Assembly (NCBI RefSeq): GCF_901709675.1
Contig: NC_051089.1
Span: forward strand, 19,751,508 to 19,815,507
Reading direction: 5' to 3'
From: Syngnathus acus
Lineage: Eukaryota > Chordata > Actinopteri > Syngnathiformes > Syngnathidae
DNA length: 64,000 bases
Positions 1 through 11,108 of this stretch are shown here, one piece after another. Under the pieces are notes generated by a model. The model was not told the origin of the DNA, searched no databases, and saw only the letters and a list, made by a program, of their open reading frames with translations. Numbering within the stretch: the stretch's first letter is position 1; every line of letters starts with the position of its first letter. Position numbers and translations under genes: made by a program.

Positions 1-425
1 AACAACCAATGATTTATAAAGGAAAATCATGAAAATGATCAGGGGTGCCCAAACTTTTTCATACCTAAAGGAACCCAGTCACTGCTAATGTAGTGGCCTA
101 ATGGACAAAAATGGTCTTTATAAGTCTATGACTAAACTGTTCTAAATTACTGAAAGCACCTCTGCCTTTAAGTACCTAGGCAGGTTAAGTTCCCACCCAA
201 TTTGAGTGAGCATGTGAGTGTGAATTTCCACCAGTCCTGGGTAGAGTCTGATTATTGTTTTTGTCACAGTCACTTAGTTGGTGTTTGCAAAAAACTTGTT
301 TCATGACTTTTTAATGTAAGGCTAACAAAATACAATAATGTATTTGGAAAAATAAAATTTAGATTTTACACATTTAAAAGAGACAGACTGTCATGGTAAA
401 GACAGTATATATGGATGTTTCCCAG
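1..425. other. tmc3 intron, left edge of window
   Basis: Non-coding, AT-rich sequence ahead of the first visible exon. I see no gene or recognisable repeat in it. It should be the 3' part of an intron, because the next exon has no start codon context and begins in the middle of a TMC extracellular loop. Confidence 0.5.
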
Positions 426-683
426 ATTCCAGCGAGTCCAGCAAACTGGTCTGACACCAACTCCTACTTAGCAACTATCGCGCAGCCTGTTGCATCCAGC
501 CTATCTACTACCCTGGTGTCTGAGATCTCACATCGCAACAGCACCATCGCCACCATTACCACAATGCTGGATGTCACCAACAGAAGCAGGGGCAGCTCTG
601 AGACCCTCTCCAACCAGACAGCTCAGTTTGAAAAGAACACTCGCTCTCAACAGGACCAGTGCTGGGAAACCTACGTTGGGCAG
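426..683 (+). CDS. tmc3: tmc3 exon: extracellular loop ending in the TMC signature
   Basis: TMC proteins are multi-pass membrane proteins; TMC1/2 are pore components of hair-cell mechanotransduction, while TMC3 is less well characterised. This exon is 86 whole codons (phase 0 to 0), ending at a clear donor (CAG|gtaatg). It encodes a Ser/Thr-rich stretch with four N-glycosylation sequons (NWS, NST, NRS, NQT), as expected of the large extracellular loop, and ends in CWETYVGQ, the TMC family signature. The acceptor at 424-425 (tttcccag) is the weakest boundary: its pyrimidine tract is poor, so the exon could begin slightly elsewhere. Seen: frame, donor, signature. Inferred: paralogue tmc3, because the following exons resemble TMC3 more than TMC1/2 as I recall them. 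Upstream exons are outside the window. Confidence 0.8.
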
Positions 684-1009
684 GTAATGTTTTTGATTTA
701 CAGTAGTTACAGATACAGTAATAATATGTCAAGTGGCCTAAATCTAATATAGTGCTGTGGTCAGTCCTTATGATTGGCTGTAATCTGTTCAGTATGTACC
801 ACACCTCTCACCCTTAGTCAAATGGGTTAGGTTCCAGCTGGCTTGTGACACTGAACAAGTGGTATAGAAAATGTATGAATTTGAATTATAATCTATAGAT
901 GAGATATTGTCACACCATGGTGATGTTGTCTCGTCTAAGATTTGTTTTTGTCCTGTCCTTTTGTTTTATTTTGAAATCCCATTTCCCCTGATTTCAGTTC
1001 ACTTGCCCT

Positions 1010-1331
1010 TCCTCATGTGTCCTGTGATTCTGCTGACGCGAACGAAGTGGAAGAGTGGATACGTTGTGGGAGGCTGAGATAAAGTGTTGTTAGAGCTGCT
1101 CTTACAGCTCTAAGCCAATCAGTGGCAAAGATACAGATCAACTTGTTCCCATTGGTCTCTCGGCCAATAGTGTGCTGTAAAGTCATATGGGCAGACAAAG
1201 TCCCGCGCTCCAAGTGACGCTGCAAAAAGCCGAGGCGCACCGAATATAGTATACGCAATATTTGTTTTCATAAAAACCCGCGATGCACAGAGTTCGCAAT
1301 AGGTGAAGCGCAAAGTGGTGAGGGCTCACTG
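1010..1331 (-). mobile_element. Tigger-like MITE, truncated
   Basis: On the minus strand this begins CAGTGAGCCCTCACCAC and is clearly related to the more complete copy at 14118-14640, sharing the blocks around gcatcgcgggtttttatg and the cagctctaagccaat region. The right end is followed by TA. The left end stops before the terminal repeat. No coding capacity. Confidence 0.6.
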
Positions 1332-1831
1332 TATAGCGACGTATGAACTATTCAGCTTACATTAAGTCTCTCGGAACGAGTTCTGTTTGCGTATGTTGGT
1401 GACTGGTGAAAGGAAATGGAAAGATGTGACAGGGCACTTCAGCTGCGGAGAGGCTGCTTGTTTCTCTTAAATCGGCCACGGAGAGGCTAATCCTTGTGAT
1501 ATGTTGAAGTAGTCATAAGTAGAAATGTCCATGTAAATTTTGGTGTCAATTTATAGCTGTTTTTGTACATTTTAAGCGATAGACTGTACAATGATTTACA
1601 ATGGGGAAATTGTCTTTCTTCCGTGACATCAACCAAGACATGGGGTGGGGGGCTATTCCTTTTCCAAAGTAGGTGTTTTAAGCCATTTGTTGTTTCATTA
1701 CTCCTCCAAAATGAATGGATAAAATACAAAATGCTTGTTCTTTCATTTGTCTGATAACAAAAAATACATAAACTGGGCTAGTTAGTGAAAAATTAATCAT
1801 TTTCAGTATACCCTCCCTTTAATCTATTGTA

Positions 1832-4306
1832 CCGTAATTTTCGGACTATAAGTCGCTCCGGAGTATAAGTCGCACCAGCCATAAAATGCCCAAAAATGTG
1901 AAAAAAAACCATATATAAATCGCTCCGGAGTATAAGTCGCATTTTGGGGGGCAATTTATTCGACAAAATCCAACACCAAGAACAGACATGAACGAGCAAC
2001 AACAGGCTAAACGATACGGTATGCTAACGTGACAAACACAAACGAGGAGCTGAGAACGGGCCTGACGTAACATTCAGTTATTTAAAAAAAACTATTACAT
2101 AAATAACACGTTTATAAAACCATCTGTGTCACTCCAATTCATTAAATCCATCGATCGTCCTTTGTCAACAATGCCGTGTGCCGCGCCGCAATTCAAATTA
2201 TTCCACAGGCCCATACAACGATATATAAACTATATTTTAAATAACTATCACATAAACAACAATATTATCAAACCATTTGTGTCACTCCAAATCATTAAAT
2301 CCATCGATCAAATTTCTCGTCTTTTATCGATCGTCCTTTGTCAACAATGCGTGCGCGCCGCTGACGGCTCTTGCACTTAAAAATATTCCACAAGCCCATA
2401 TAACGATATATAAATTATATATCAAATAACTATTATATAAGCAATAATGTTATCAAACCATCTGTGCACTCTAAATCATTAAATCCATCGATCAAATTCC
2501 TCGTCCTTTGTCAACAACGCCGCGCGTGCGTGCGCCCTGACGTCAGCCTCGTCGTTACTCCACAGATCTACTATATAACTATATTGTAGCGTTAACAAAG
2601 TTCAAGGAAAGACGTGGGTTTGGTAAACGGCTCTTTATTTAACAAAACAAACTTCCAGGCGTGTGGCGGCGTGGACTTCCAGCCACGGAAATGGAAGAGA
2701 GCTCCTTAGACGATAGGTATGCTAACGTGACAAACACAAACTAAGAGCTGAGAACGGCCCTGACGTAAAATTCAGAGTTATTCAAAAAACTATTACATAA
2801 ATAACACGTTAATAAAACCATCTGTGTCACTCCAATTCATTAAATCCATCAATCGTCCTTTGTCAACAATGCGTGCGCGCCGCTGACGGCTCTTGCACTT
2901 AAAAATATTCCACAGGCCCATATAACGATATATAAATTATATATCAAATAACTATTATATAAGCAATAATGTTATCAAACCATCTGTGCACTCTAAATCA
3001 TTAAATCCATCGATCAAATTCCTCGTCCTTTGTCAACAACGCCGCGCGTGCGTGCGCCCTGACGTCAGCCTCGTCGTTATTCCACAGATCTACTATATAA
3101 CTATATTGTAGCGTTAACAAAGTTCAAGGAAAGACGTGGGTTTGGTAAACGGCTCTTTATTTAACAAAACAAACTTCCAGGCGTGTGGCGGCGTGGACTT
3201 CCAGCCACGGAAGTGGTAGAGAGCTCCATACAATAGGACCGGGCGTGCGTAAAAGCCATGACCGAGCCCCATCCACCGTCCCCGGACAGCCACCCGGCTG
3301 AGCGCCGGCCCTCGACTTCCATCCACGGAGCTGAAAGACAGCTCGGTAGAGTAGGACCGGGCATGCGTAAAAGCATTGTCCGAGCCCCATCCACCGTCCC
3401 TGGACAGCCACCCGGCCGAGCGCCGGCCCCCGACTTCAATCCACGGAAGTGAAAGAGAGCTCCGTCGAGTCAATCTTTGTCCTTTATGTAAACAACGCCG
3501 CGTCGCGCTGCTGACGTCGCGCTGCTGACGTCGCGCTGCTGACCGCGACGTCGCGCTGCTGACGTCACTTGAAATTCAAATTACAGTAATCCCTTGCTAC
3601 ATTGCGGTTCGTTTATCGCGGTTTCCTTTTTTTTTTTTTTTTTGTTGAAAATCTTTGAAAAAAAACATAAGTCGCTCCTGAGTATAAGTCGCCCCCCCAC
3701 CCAAACTATGAAAAAAATTAAATAACTGTGTGGAGTTTGCATGTTCTCCCCGGGCCCGCGTGGGTTTTCTCCGGGCACTCCGGTTTCCTCCCACATCCCA
3801 AAAACATGCTTGGTAGGCCGATTGAAGACTCCAAATTGTCCCTAGGTGCGAGTGCAAATGGGATAGGCTCCAGCACTCCCGCGACCCCCGTGGGGACTAA
3901 GCGGTTCAGAAAATGGATGGATGGATAAACAACAATATTATCAAACCATTTGTGTCACTCCAAATCATTAAATCCATCGATCAAATTTCTCGTCCTTTAT
4001 GTCATCCTGGTGACAGAGGACATGTCCAGAGGATATGGCGCTTTAGTGTTAATTACTTTATTTGATTTTTTTCTCTCTATTTTTCATGTTTTGAATATGT
4101 TCAAGATAAAGATATCAAAGCATGTGAAGTGATCAACTATACTAAAAATAACATGTGAAGTAGTCAACTATACTTGTAAGTAAGTGATGTGTTAATGATC
4201 AAGTAAAAATTTGTGAAAAAAAACATATATGAGTCGCTCCTGAGTATAAGTCGCCCTCCACCCAAACTATGAAAAAAAAACGCGACTTATAGTCCGAAAA
4301 TTACGG
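1832..4306 (+). mobile_element. Tigger/pogo-type DNA transposon, non-autonomous copy 1
   Basis: Terminal inverted repeats CCGTAATTTTCGGACTATA / TATAGTCCGAAAATTACGG are flanked by TA on both sides, the target duplication of Tc1/mariner-Tigger elements. Subterminal ctccggagtataagtcgc motifs repeat inside both ends. No transposase is left. The interior carries a direct duplication of about 350 bp (around 2348-2700 and 2870-3222, offset 522), 117-bp tandem units at about 3190-3460, and a gacgtcgcgctgct minisatellite at about 3495-3565. A SINE fragment sits at 3729-3928. The same family occurs at 19313, 22953 and 35591. Confidence 0.85.
3729..3928 (+). mobile_element. SINE 3' part inside Tigger copy 1
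   Basis: Starts at gtgtggagtttgcatgttct and ends in aaaatggatggatgg, the body and ATGG-rich tail of the SINE family whose full copy lies at 26397-26759. The tRNA-like head is missing. Confidence 0.7.
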
Positions 4307-4699
4307 TAATTGTAAAAAAATATACAACTAGATGATTACCATCATCATTGCATGTTATGATACCAATTCTAGGAAATATCTTGTCTGAAATGATCGACCT
4401 CTTGTCGTTCTGAGAGTCACATTTAGAAGTACATACTATGATGTGTTGTTTTCCCTCTCAGCTCAGTTGATGCCTACAACCAAATTGAATTATTCTAAAT
4501 TAGGTTAATTTCATATCCGTTTGGCAGGATTGAGTAGTGAGTGAGTAGTGAGTGAGTAGTGAGTGAGTAGTTCATACGCGTGCATCACAATTCTGAGGTT
4601 TGGGTTTCAAATCGATAAGTGATAGTCTGATAGTTTAGAAGGACATACTTTGATGTTTTGTTTTTCCTCTCAGCTCACTTGATGCCTACAACCTAATTG

Positions 4700-4817
4700 A
4701 ATTCAGGCTCCTGCAGAATGTGAGGATGAACTGATCATTTGAATCAGGTGTTTTTAACGAGGGAAACTTGGAAAACGTAGGAATGCGGCCCCCGAGGACT
4801 GGAGTTTGAGACCCCTG
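4700..4817 (+). mobile_element. hAT-type MITE fragment
   Basis: Ends in gaggactggagtttgagacccctg, a terminal sequence common to fish hAT-like MITEs. The inner part (tgaactgatcatttgaatcaggtg) recurs at 38774-38800. The opposite terminus is not visible. Confidence 0.45.
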
Positions 4818-4835
4818 GCTTAGATATATTAAAAG

Positions 4836-5560
4836 ATGGATTTGATGCCGAGCAAGGTCTGGTGAATATACAAGAATGAATAAACAAACATACACAAACT
4901 GGTCGAGAAAGTCTCTCAACACAATCATGGCTTGGAAAACCGCAGGAGCATTAGTGAGTCCTAATGGCATGACTGGGTATTCGTTGTGGCTGCTAGGGGT
5001 GTTAAACCCTGTTTTCCATAGGCTTAATCAGTGGCTTGGTCTGGGCACTAAATGTCTCATAAGCCCCCAGTCTATTAGGTTATCATATGTTCCAGAGTAA
5101 TAGTACATGGAGGTTTATGACTCCACTCTGGTCCTTTTGGCTGGACAGGCTGATACGAGGTGATCTTGTTTCCACTGTAAAAGCACCGACCTTCCTGTTG
5201 TCTGCGCCGTCTCTCCTCCACGCTCTGCCCAGTTGCATGGGCTCCTCCTCTTGTCCCAAGGGAATGTGCTGGGACTGGTTAGATGGCAAACAGTGAGGAG
5301 CGGTCGCACCTGATGCTTGGGAATCCCTCTGTCATCCTCAACCTGTGACTGCAAGTCTTCTTGACCTTCCGCAATCTGTGATCTGTTCCAATGGTGACAG
5401 TAATTCTCGAACTGCTCCTTAGACTCCCTTGTCCAGATTACGTGACAGATCAACTGGAACGTGTACTAGCTCCAAGATGGACTCTGCCAGCCCCTTAAGG
5501 AAGATGTCATAGAGTTCCACTGGCTCTCTACAGCCAGGGTGTAAAAGGGGATGGCATAGT
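4836..5560 (-). pseudogene. Ty3/gypsy retrotransposon relic (RT and gag pieces)
   Basis: Minus-strand frames show a reverse transcriptase stretch [14 protein letters not shown] near 4970-4930, matching the conserved gypsy RT segment, and a gag-like stretch near 5250-5115 (EEEPMQLGRA ... FTVETRSPRISLSSQ) resembling the region before the gag zinc knuckle. Frames are broken and the order is compressed, so most of pol is deleted. No LTR was identified here. The hAT at 5615 interrupts this region or its flank. Role of an intact copy: copying its RNA into DNA for integration; this one is dead. Confidence 0.55.
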
Positions 5561-6183
5561 CACTGATTCTTTGCCTTGTTTAAGCCTGCTTAACTCCTGA
5601 GCCTTATCCTGGTCCAGTGCTTCTCAATCATTTTCTGTGATGCCTCCCCTAGGGAGAAGAAAACATTTCGCGCCCCCCCCATGTTATTAACATTAAAGAA
5701 AACAAAAATAAATGAAAAAGAAAGATCAACTTACAATAAAGAATAACTATTAATAACATTGTTTTTTAGTCTGTAACAGAACAGATTCAATGTGCATCAA
5801 TAAATTATAATTATTTAAACTATAAACATTCTTGACCAACTGCCATTTTATGCTGAAAAAATACAATAAAATAATAATAAACATACATAATATTAAATTA
5901 AATAACAGCAATAAATAATATTCAATTCAAAGTAATCAGCAACATTAACTCAGGAGCACAATATATAAAACATTTTAACCTACAAAACAAAAATGAATAG
6001 ATCAATTTGTGCTGTTTTTTCAATCAAAATGAGGCAGCATGACGGAGACCATATCCACGGCTGCAGGTAGTATCAGCTCTTCTGCAATGGTGTGTTTTTT
6101 TGCACTGAGTAATTTGGTACGCTGCTTTATGATGCTTACAGTGCTTGCAGATTGACTGAAGTAGCATTCATAAAGTGGGATGA

Positions 6184-6483
6184 TTATTGGCAATATTCAG
6201 CCCGTTTTCGCTGAAAAACCTCAAGCATCTTATCAGCGTGATTGGGGTGCAATGACTTTATGTGCCGCCTTAATTTATTTGGCTTCATACTGTCCGCTGC
6301 CAACATTGTAAGGCACAGTAAACACACCGGTCTTTCCTCGTCTCCCATCGTAGTCACACTGAAGCCGAGCGCTCCGTACGTTTCGTCATATTTCCTTGTT
6401 TTAGCTTTCGTGTGACTCTCAATTCTCTTATCTCCGTCTCTCTCCGCCGTTCTTTTCAATCCTGTTAAATATTGGTGTCCCAC
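6184..6483 (-). pseudogene. hAT transposase N-terminal BED zinc-finger exon
   Basis: Encodes about 99 residues with a basic start and a zinc-finger pattern CLLCLTM ... KLRRHIKSLHPNH, the C-x2-C...H-x4-H spacing of BED fingers that bind DNA at transposon ends. It resembles the N-terminus of ZBED5/FAM200-type domesticated transposases. The catalytic RNase-H-like domain is absent from this copy. Confidence 0.65.
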
Positions 6484-6549
6484 TGCACTTTTTATCGCCT
6501 GCTTTGTGCTGTGTGTGCGTATGTTCCGTGCGCTCTACACTGTAGAGCG

Positions 6550-9230
6550 AACACTCCTTGCGCACACTCTTATAGTCTTCTTCTTCTGTCGTGTGTCTTC
6601 AGACTTGCGGCTCCGTTGAGGCGAGCCAGGTCAACGTGTCGTCATCCAGGTCAATTAGGCCTTGTTCGCCATTTGGCGGCCGGTGTTTGGGGCAACTGCT
6701 GATTATGTGCTCTACTGTCTGGACTGGGTCCCCACACTCGCAGGAGGCACTATCTGCGAGTCCCCACCTCTCATTGCTGCTCCATAGCGTGCAATGCCGG
6801 TCCTCAGGCGGTTGAGGGTTGTCCACTGCTTCCAAGTCCTGGCCAGAGACGTCTGTGGGGTCATTGATGTAATGTTGCAGCCTAGATGGTTCTGCTGACT
6901 TCCACTGTTCTCTCCATCTCATCTTGACCCAGGTGGCCTTGAAAGTGTCAGCTGATGTTGTGCTGAGCAGCTCATGGGCTTGCATGGCAAAGGGGCATCG
7001 TGACTTAGGGTGCACGCGTCGTGGTGTCTCTGTGATGATCTTATGGAGGAGGTGGGATTCACTGGTATGTGCCTTTTGGGAGAGGGCCAGCGTGGCTGCT
7101 TCTCATCTGATGTTAGCCGGGGTGATGCCTGCGAGGACGGGCAGTTGGTTTACTGTGGTGGCTCGCAGGCACCCCGAGACAGTCTGCAGGGCGCTGTTGA
7201 GGGCGAAATCCAACTTCTTGACATGGGGGCTACAGCACCAGGCCGGGGCACAGTACTCGGCACCTGAGAACACCAGAGCCAGCGTGGACATGTGCAGTGT
7301 CTTCGTCGTGGCTCCCCAGGTGGTGCCGGCTAAGCGGCGTATAAGGGCGGCACGGGCACTTGTCTTCGCCTTGGCACTGTCCAGGTGTTGTTTGAATGTT
7401 AGTGTTCTGTCAAGCTTCACACCGAGGTACGTGGAAACGGGCTGGTGCTGTAGCCAGGTATTATCCACCATGACGTTGAAGATGTTGTCTTGCCCATGCT
7501 GAGCTTGAGACGCCAGTTCCTCAGGTATGAGGACAGGATGTTCATGTCCTCGGAGAGGCCCTGTTCTGCTGCTTCCCAGGATGGCTTGCTAAGTAGGTCA
7601 TCTGCATAGCCATACTTCTTTGACTGGGTTGCAGGCAGGTCATGGATATAGATGTTGAACAGCATTGGTGCCAGCACTGAGCCCTGTGGGACGCCGTTCT
7701 TGAGTTTCCTCACCCTGCTGCATTGTCCATTGCTGGTGTGTAGCCGGAAGTTGCAGTTGCTCAGCATCTCCATGATGAAGTTAACCATAACCATGTCTGG
7801 GATGGTTTCCAGGAGTTTCATATGCAGCCCACGCATCCAGACAGTGTCGTATGCAGCTGTGAGGTCCAAGAAGACAGCACCAGCCTTCTCCCCTGCTTGG
7901 AAGCTGTCCTCTATATCTTGGCACAGAAGGGTCACCTGGTCCGCCGTGGACCTACTGCTTCGGAAGGCAGCCTGTTCTTTCGGCAACTGGGGGTCGATCA
8001 CTGGGTTGAGATGTGCATGGAGGAGACGTTCCAGGAGCTTGTATGGAACGCAGAGCAGTGAGATGGGTCGGTATCCCTTGGGGTCATCACTAGGCTTGTT
8101 TGGTTTCGGCAGCGCAATCAACTTGGCACGGCACCAGATCTTTGGTAGCATCACGCACCGGAGACACATGGAGAGGAAGGAGCACAGCCAGTCGGTTGCC
8201 TTCTTGCCTTGATGTTTTATGTATTCCGGGTGGATGCCGTCGATGCCTGGTGCCTTACCAGTTTTCAGCCGTTGGATGGCCAGCCCGAATTCTTGTGTTG
8301 TGAAGTCGTGGGATAAGTTGAAATCACAGCCTGGTACCCTGTGCAGGTCATGGACCCTCGCCAATGTTTTTCTGGTGAAATCCTTGTCTGCGTTGGGGAA
8401 GCGGCCATTGCTCAGCAGTAGTGACGCGATGGAATTTGCAGAGATGGGACATTGTGCTGGAGTTGTCGACCTGCCCATCAGCTTGTTCATGGTCTGCCAC
8501 GCCCGACGGCAAGAGTGTGTGAAGTCAATTGATTCCACTGTCTCCGTCCATCTTTGCCTGCGTTTCTCATTTAGTCTGTAGATTAGGTTGTTCGCGGCTA
8601 TGTCCCTGTCTTCACTAGTTTGTGATTCTGTGTGGGCGCGAAGTAGCTCTTCACATTCGTCATCCTAGCAGGGAACATAGGCTTTGCGTACGCTGCGGGG
8701 GATTTTCTTCTTGGCGGTGGCCAGCAGCATCTTGCAGTATGAGTCGTAGGCGATGTCCAAGTTGGTGGGGCGTGGGTGTGGGAGACCAGCAGCTGCCTTG
8801 TTCACTTGCTGTGCGAAGCCTACCCAGTTTGCTTTCCGGAAGTTCCACCTCTTCACATCTTTCCCTTCCACAGGCTGGGCCAGAGATGGGATGGTAATAA
8901 GCGATGGTCGATGGTGTGAACGGGGGGATCTGTCCAGGATACGTATTTCTGGTAGCGGTTGGTTGTCCTGCAGTAAAACTATAGTCACCTTGTTTTTAAT
9001 GGCGATCTGTTCGATGACGTTGAGTTTAGCGGTGGTAAGGCCTTCAACGTTGAGCTACAGTAAAGCTAAACCAGCTAGGCTTTGTGTGGTCTGCAGACGT
9101 GGCAAAGACATTAGTTTCGCTTTTGTAGGCTTATTAAACCTGTAAGCTACTCGTAGGGGAGGCCGCGTAGGGGTCTTTTTCTCCCCCACTCTTACAGTGA
9201 TACCGCCACACCCACCTACTGCAGTGGATG
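6550..9230 (-). pseudogene. Non-LTR retrotransposon (jockey-group, Daphne-like) inside the hAT
   Basis: Read on the minus strand, a 5' stretch (NVEGLTTAKLNVIEQ, ILLQ-like endonuclease start near 9050-8960) is joined to an RT domain at 8538-7417 with GKAPGIDGIHPEYI, KGYRPISLLCVPYKLLE, FLDLTAAYDTVW, NGVPQGSVLAPMLFN and KYGYADDL, then C-terminal pieces at 7471-7103 and 7015-6599 (the last with a CxC...H cluster near CECGDPVQTVEHI). Most of the endonuclease domain is deleted and there are frameshifts near 7420-7470 and 7010-7100. The family name is tentative. An active copy would encode endonuclease and reverse transcriptase for target-primed insertion. Confidence 0.75.
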
Positions 9231-9365
9231 TCTAATTATCCTTTAATATAGTACAGCCAAAAGAAAAGCATGCTCCCTGGTGTCACACGCGCCCTCCTTG
9301 GTATCGCACCGTGCCCCCCCCTCCAGAGGGGCGCGCCCCACTATTTGAGAAGGACTGTCCTGGTC

Positions 9366-10255
9366 CAAGCAGGCATGATCGAAGAGCTTTGAAGGGTATC
9401 TTGAAAGTCTGTGACAGAGCCGCAAAGCGGGAAGTTATATGCCAATTCTGCCGTGGTCGAGGCTCTGGCTCTTCCTATCAGGCGGGAACTCATGAAAGCC
9501 ATCACTCTGTGGGAAAAGCCTCGGGAGAGTGTTCAAAGTGTCGGAAAAATGTTTCTAACAGTGTTTCTATCAGTCTGGCCAAACTGTACAGACAAGCTGG
9601 GACTCAGGCGCAGAGATGAATTGGCCGTCACGAAAGAGCTTCATTAAAGATAGGCAAACAATGACTATGAAACAAACTAAAAGCTCTCCAACTGGGAGGA
9701 TTACTAACCTGAAAAAAAACAAACGCGTCACTTCTAAAAAAATACTTGGACGCTCTACTCTTAAAACTAAAAAAGAAGCAAGCTATAAAAAGAAGGCCAG
9801 ATTTAAAGGCTGGATTCAAAGACAGTGTATGTCGGCAAGAATTTTTCACGTGTAGTCGTGTCGCTCCAAAGGTGACGTCATCCAACTAAAAAAGTGACCA
9901 AAAGAGCGGCCTTCAAGGACACAGCCCGTGAATTTGGACAAAGCTTATTTCACATGTGAGGGTAATGGCAAACAGGTGGACATAATCAGGAATAAGGGTA
10001 GACATTGATGTTACACGAGGAAAGGCAAGTGACCTGAAACGAGGAGAGTCAGGATTTTCAAAATAAAACAAGAAATGACAAGACAGAAAAAAACTCACAA
10101 GAAACCACCTCACCACGGTGAATCTGGATGAAGTTTATGAGAGCCTGGGACCTTGGAAGCCTTGGAACCTGCTGCATACACAAAACTGTTGAATTCAATA
10201 AGGAGTTGCAAACAAACACGCATGAACAAACAAATCAACGATGATGGAAAAAAAT
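9366..10255. other. Unrecognised intron stretch with Lys-rich open frame
   Basis: Contains short plus-strand open frames, including a lysine-rich one at 9616-9855, with no domain I recognise. This may be further remains of the retroelement interrupted by the hAT at 5615, but the sequence does not prove it. Confidence 0.3.
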
Positions 10256-11027
10256 TAGGGATGCACCGAAAATTCGGCCACCGAAAAATTTCGGCCGAAA
10301 ATGACCCAAAAGTGCATTTTCGGTTTTTGGCCGAAAGACCTAAATCACCGAAACAACACGGCCGAAACTTGTGATGACGTGAGCAAACAGCGCAGCCAGC
10401 AGGCGGGAAAACGGGATAAGAGCCAGCATGTCTGCGGTGTGGACTGATTTCACTATCTCAGAGAAAGATCCACGGATAGCGATTTGCAAAACATGCAACG
10501 CTGAAATTTCAAGAGGGGGTGCATCTGCAAAACGTTTCTCCACGTCGGGTTTAATTCATCACCTGAAATCCAAACATTCCGATCGCCATTCTGAATATGA
10601 GAAGAAGGCGACACAGAAAAGGAAACTGACACCGAGCACGCCCACTCCGTCTGTGGCGGATGTTTTTATAAGAGAACATATTTAATTTTACAGTCTTTCA
10701 GCAGGCCAGTCAGTTATAAGCCTGTAAATTATTATTTAATGTACACATGAGTGGGGTCAAGTTAAACATTTTATTTTTATTTTATTTTATTTTTGAATTT
10801 ATATTGTGCATTGTTGTAATGTCAGTGCTAAATAAATATTTTCATACTTTTGTAACTGGTTTATTGCAATGCCTTGATTTTAGTGAGGTTAGTACACATG
10901 TAGCCATAAATGCTGTGGTTCTAATAACTGACATAATCATTTCTTTCGGTGTTTCGGTTTTCGGCCTTGGTTTCCTCATTTTTGGTTTTCGGTTTCGGCC
11001 AAGAATTCTTATTTCGGTGCATCCCTA
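10256..11027 (+). mobile_element. hAT deletion derivative with BED-finger ORF
   Basis: Ends TAGGGATGCACCGAAA / TTTCGGTGCATCCCTA are flanked by AAAAAAAT on both sides (10248-10255, 11028-11035), an 8-bp hAT-type duplication. Subterminal ttcggccgaaa motifs repeat. An ORF at 10428-10685 encodes a BED finger; the rest of the transposase is deleted, leaving about 770 bp. Confidence 0.85.
10428..10685 (+). pseudogene. BED zinc finger of a ZBED-like hAT transposase
   Basis: 85 codons starting MSAVWTDF. The finger is seen as CKTCNAEISRGG followed by GLIHHLKSKH, so C-x2-C...H-x4-H, like ZBED1/4-type proteins. The frame ends soon after the Lys/Thr-rich linker, where the catalytic domain should continue. 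Only DNA binding could remain. Confidence 0.75.
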
Positions 11028-11108
11028 AAAAAAATGTATGACCATTGCAGACATAAAGCACTGTTTGGATGTAGTATACTTGATGAATACTGATGTAGTA
11101 CTATAGAC

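Larger units (their letters stand above)
5615..9357 (-). mobile_element. hAT transposon with 8-bp target duplication, split by a LINE
   Basis: Ends are CAGTGCTTCTCAA and TTGAGAAGGACTG, flanked on both sides by the exact 8-bp duplication TCCTGGTC (5607-5614 and 9358-9365). Near the left end the minus strand encodes a BED-finger exon (6184-6483). A LINE occupies about 6550-9230, replacing the rest of the transposase. A second copy of the same element starts at 45345 and also carries the LINE 3' tail, so the LINE insertion predates spread of this subfamily. Confidence 0.85.

Noticed and set aside
3114-3473. 119-codon minus-strand open frame with repeats, mirrored at 23240-23599
   Set aside because: 117-bp tandem units (a multiple of 3) in a GC-rich part of the Tigger elements keep frames open in several phases; no recognised domain.
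6924-7502. 192-codon plus-strand open frame
   Set aside because: Antisense to the LINE coding region on the minus strand.
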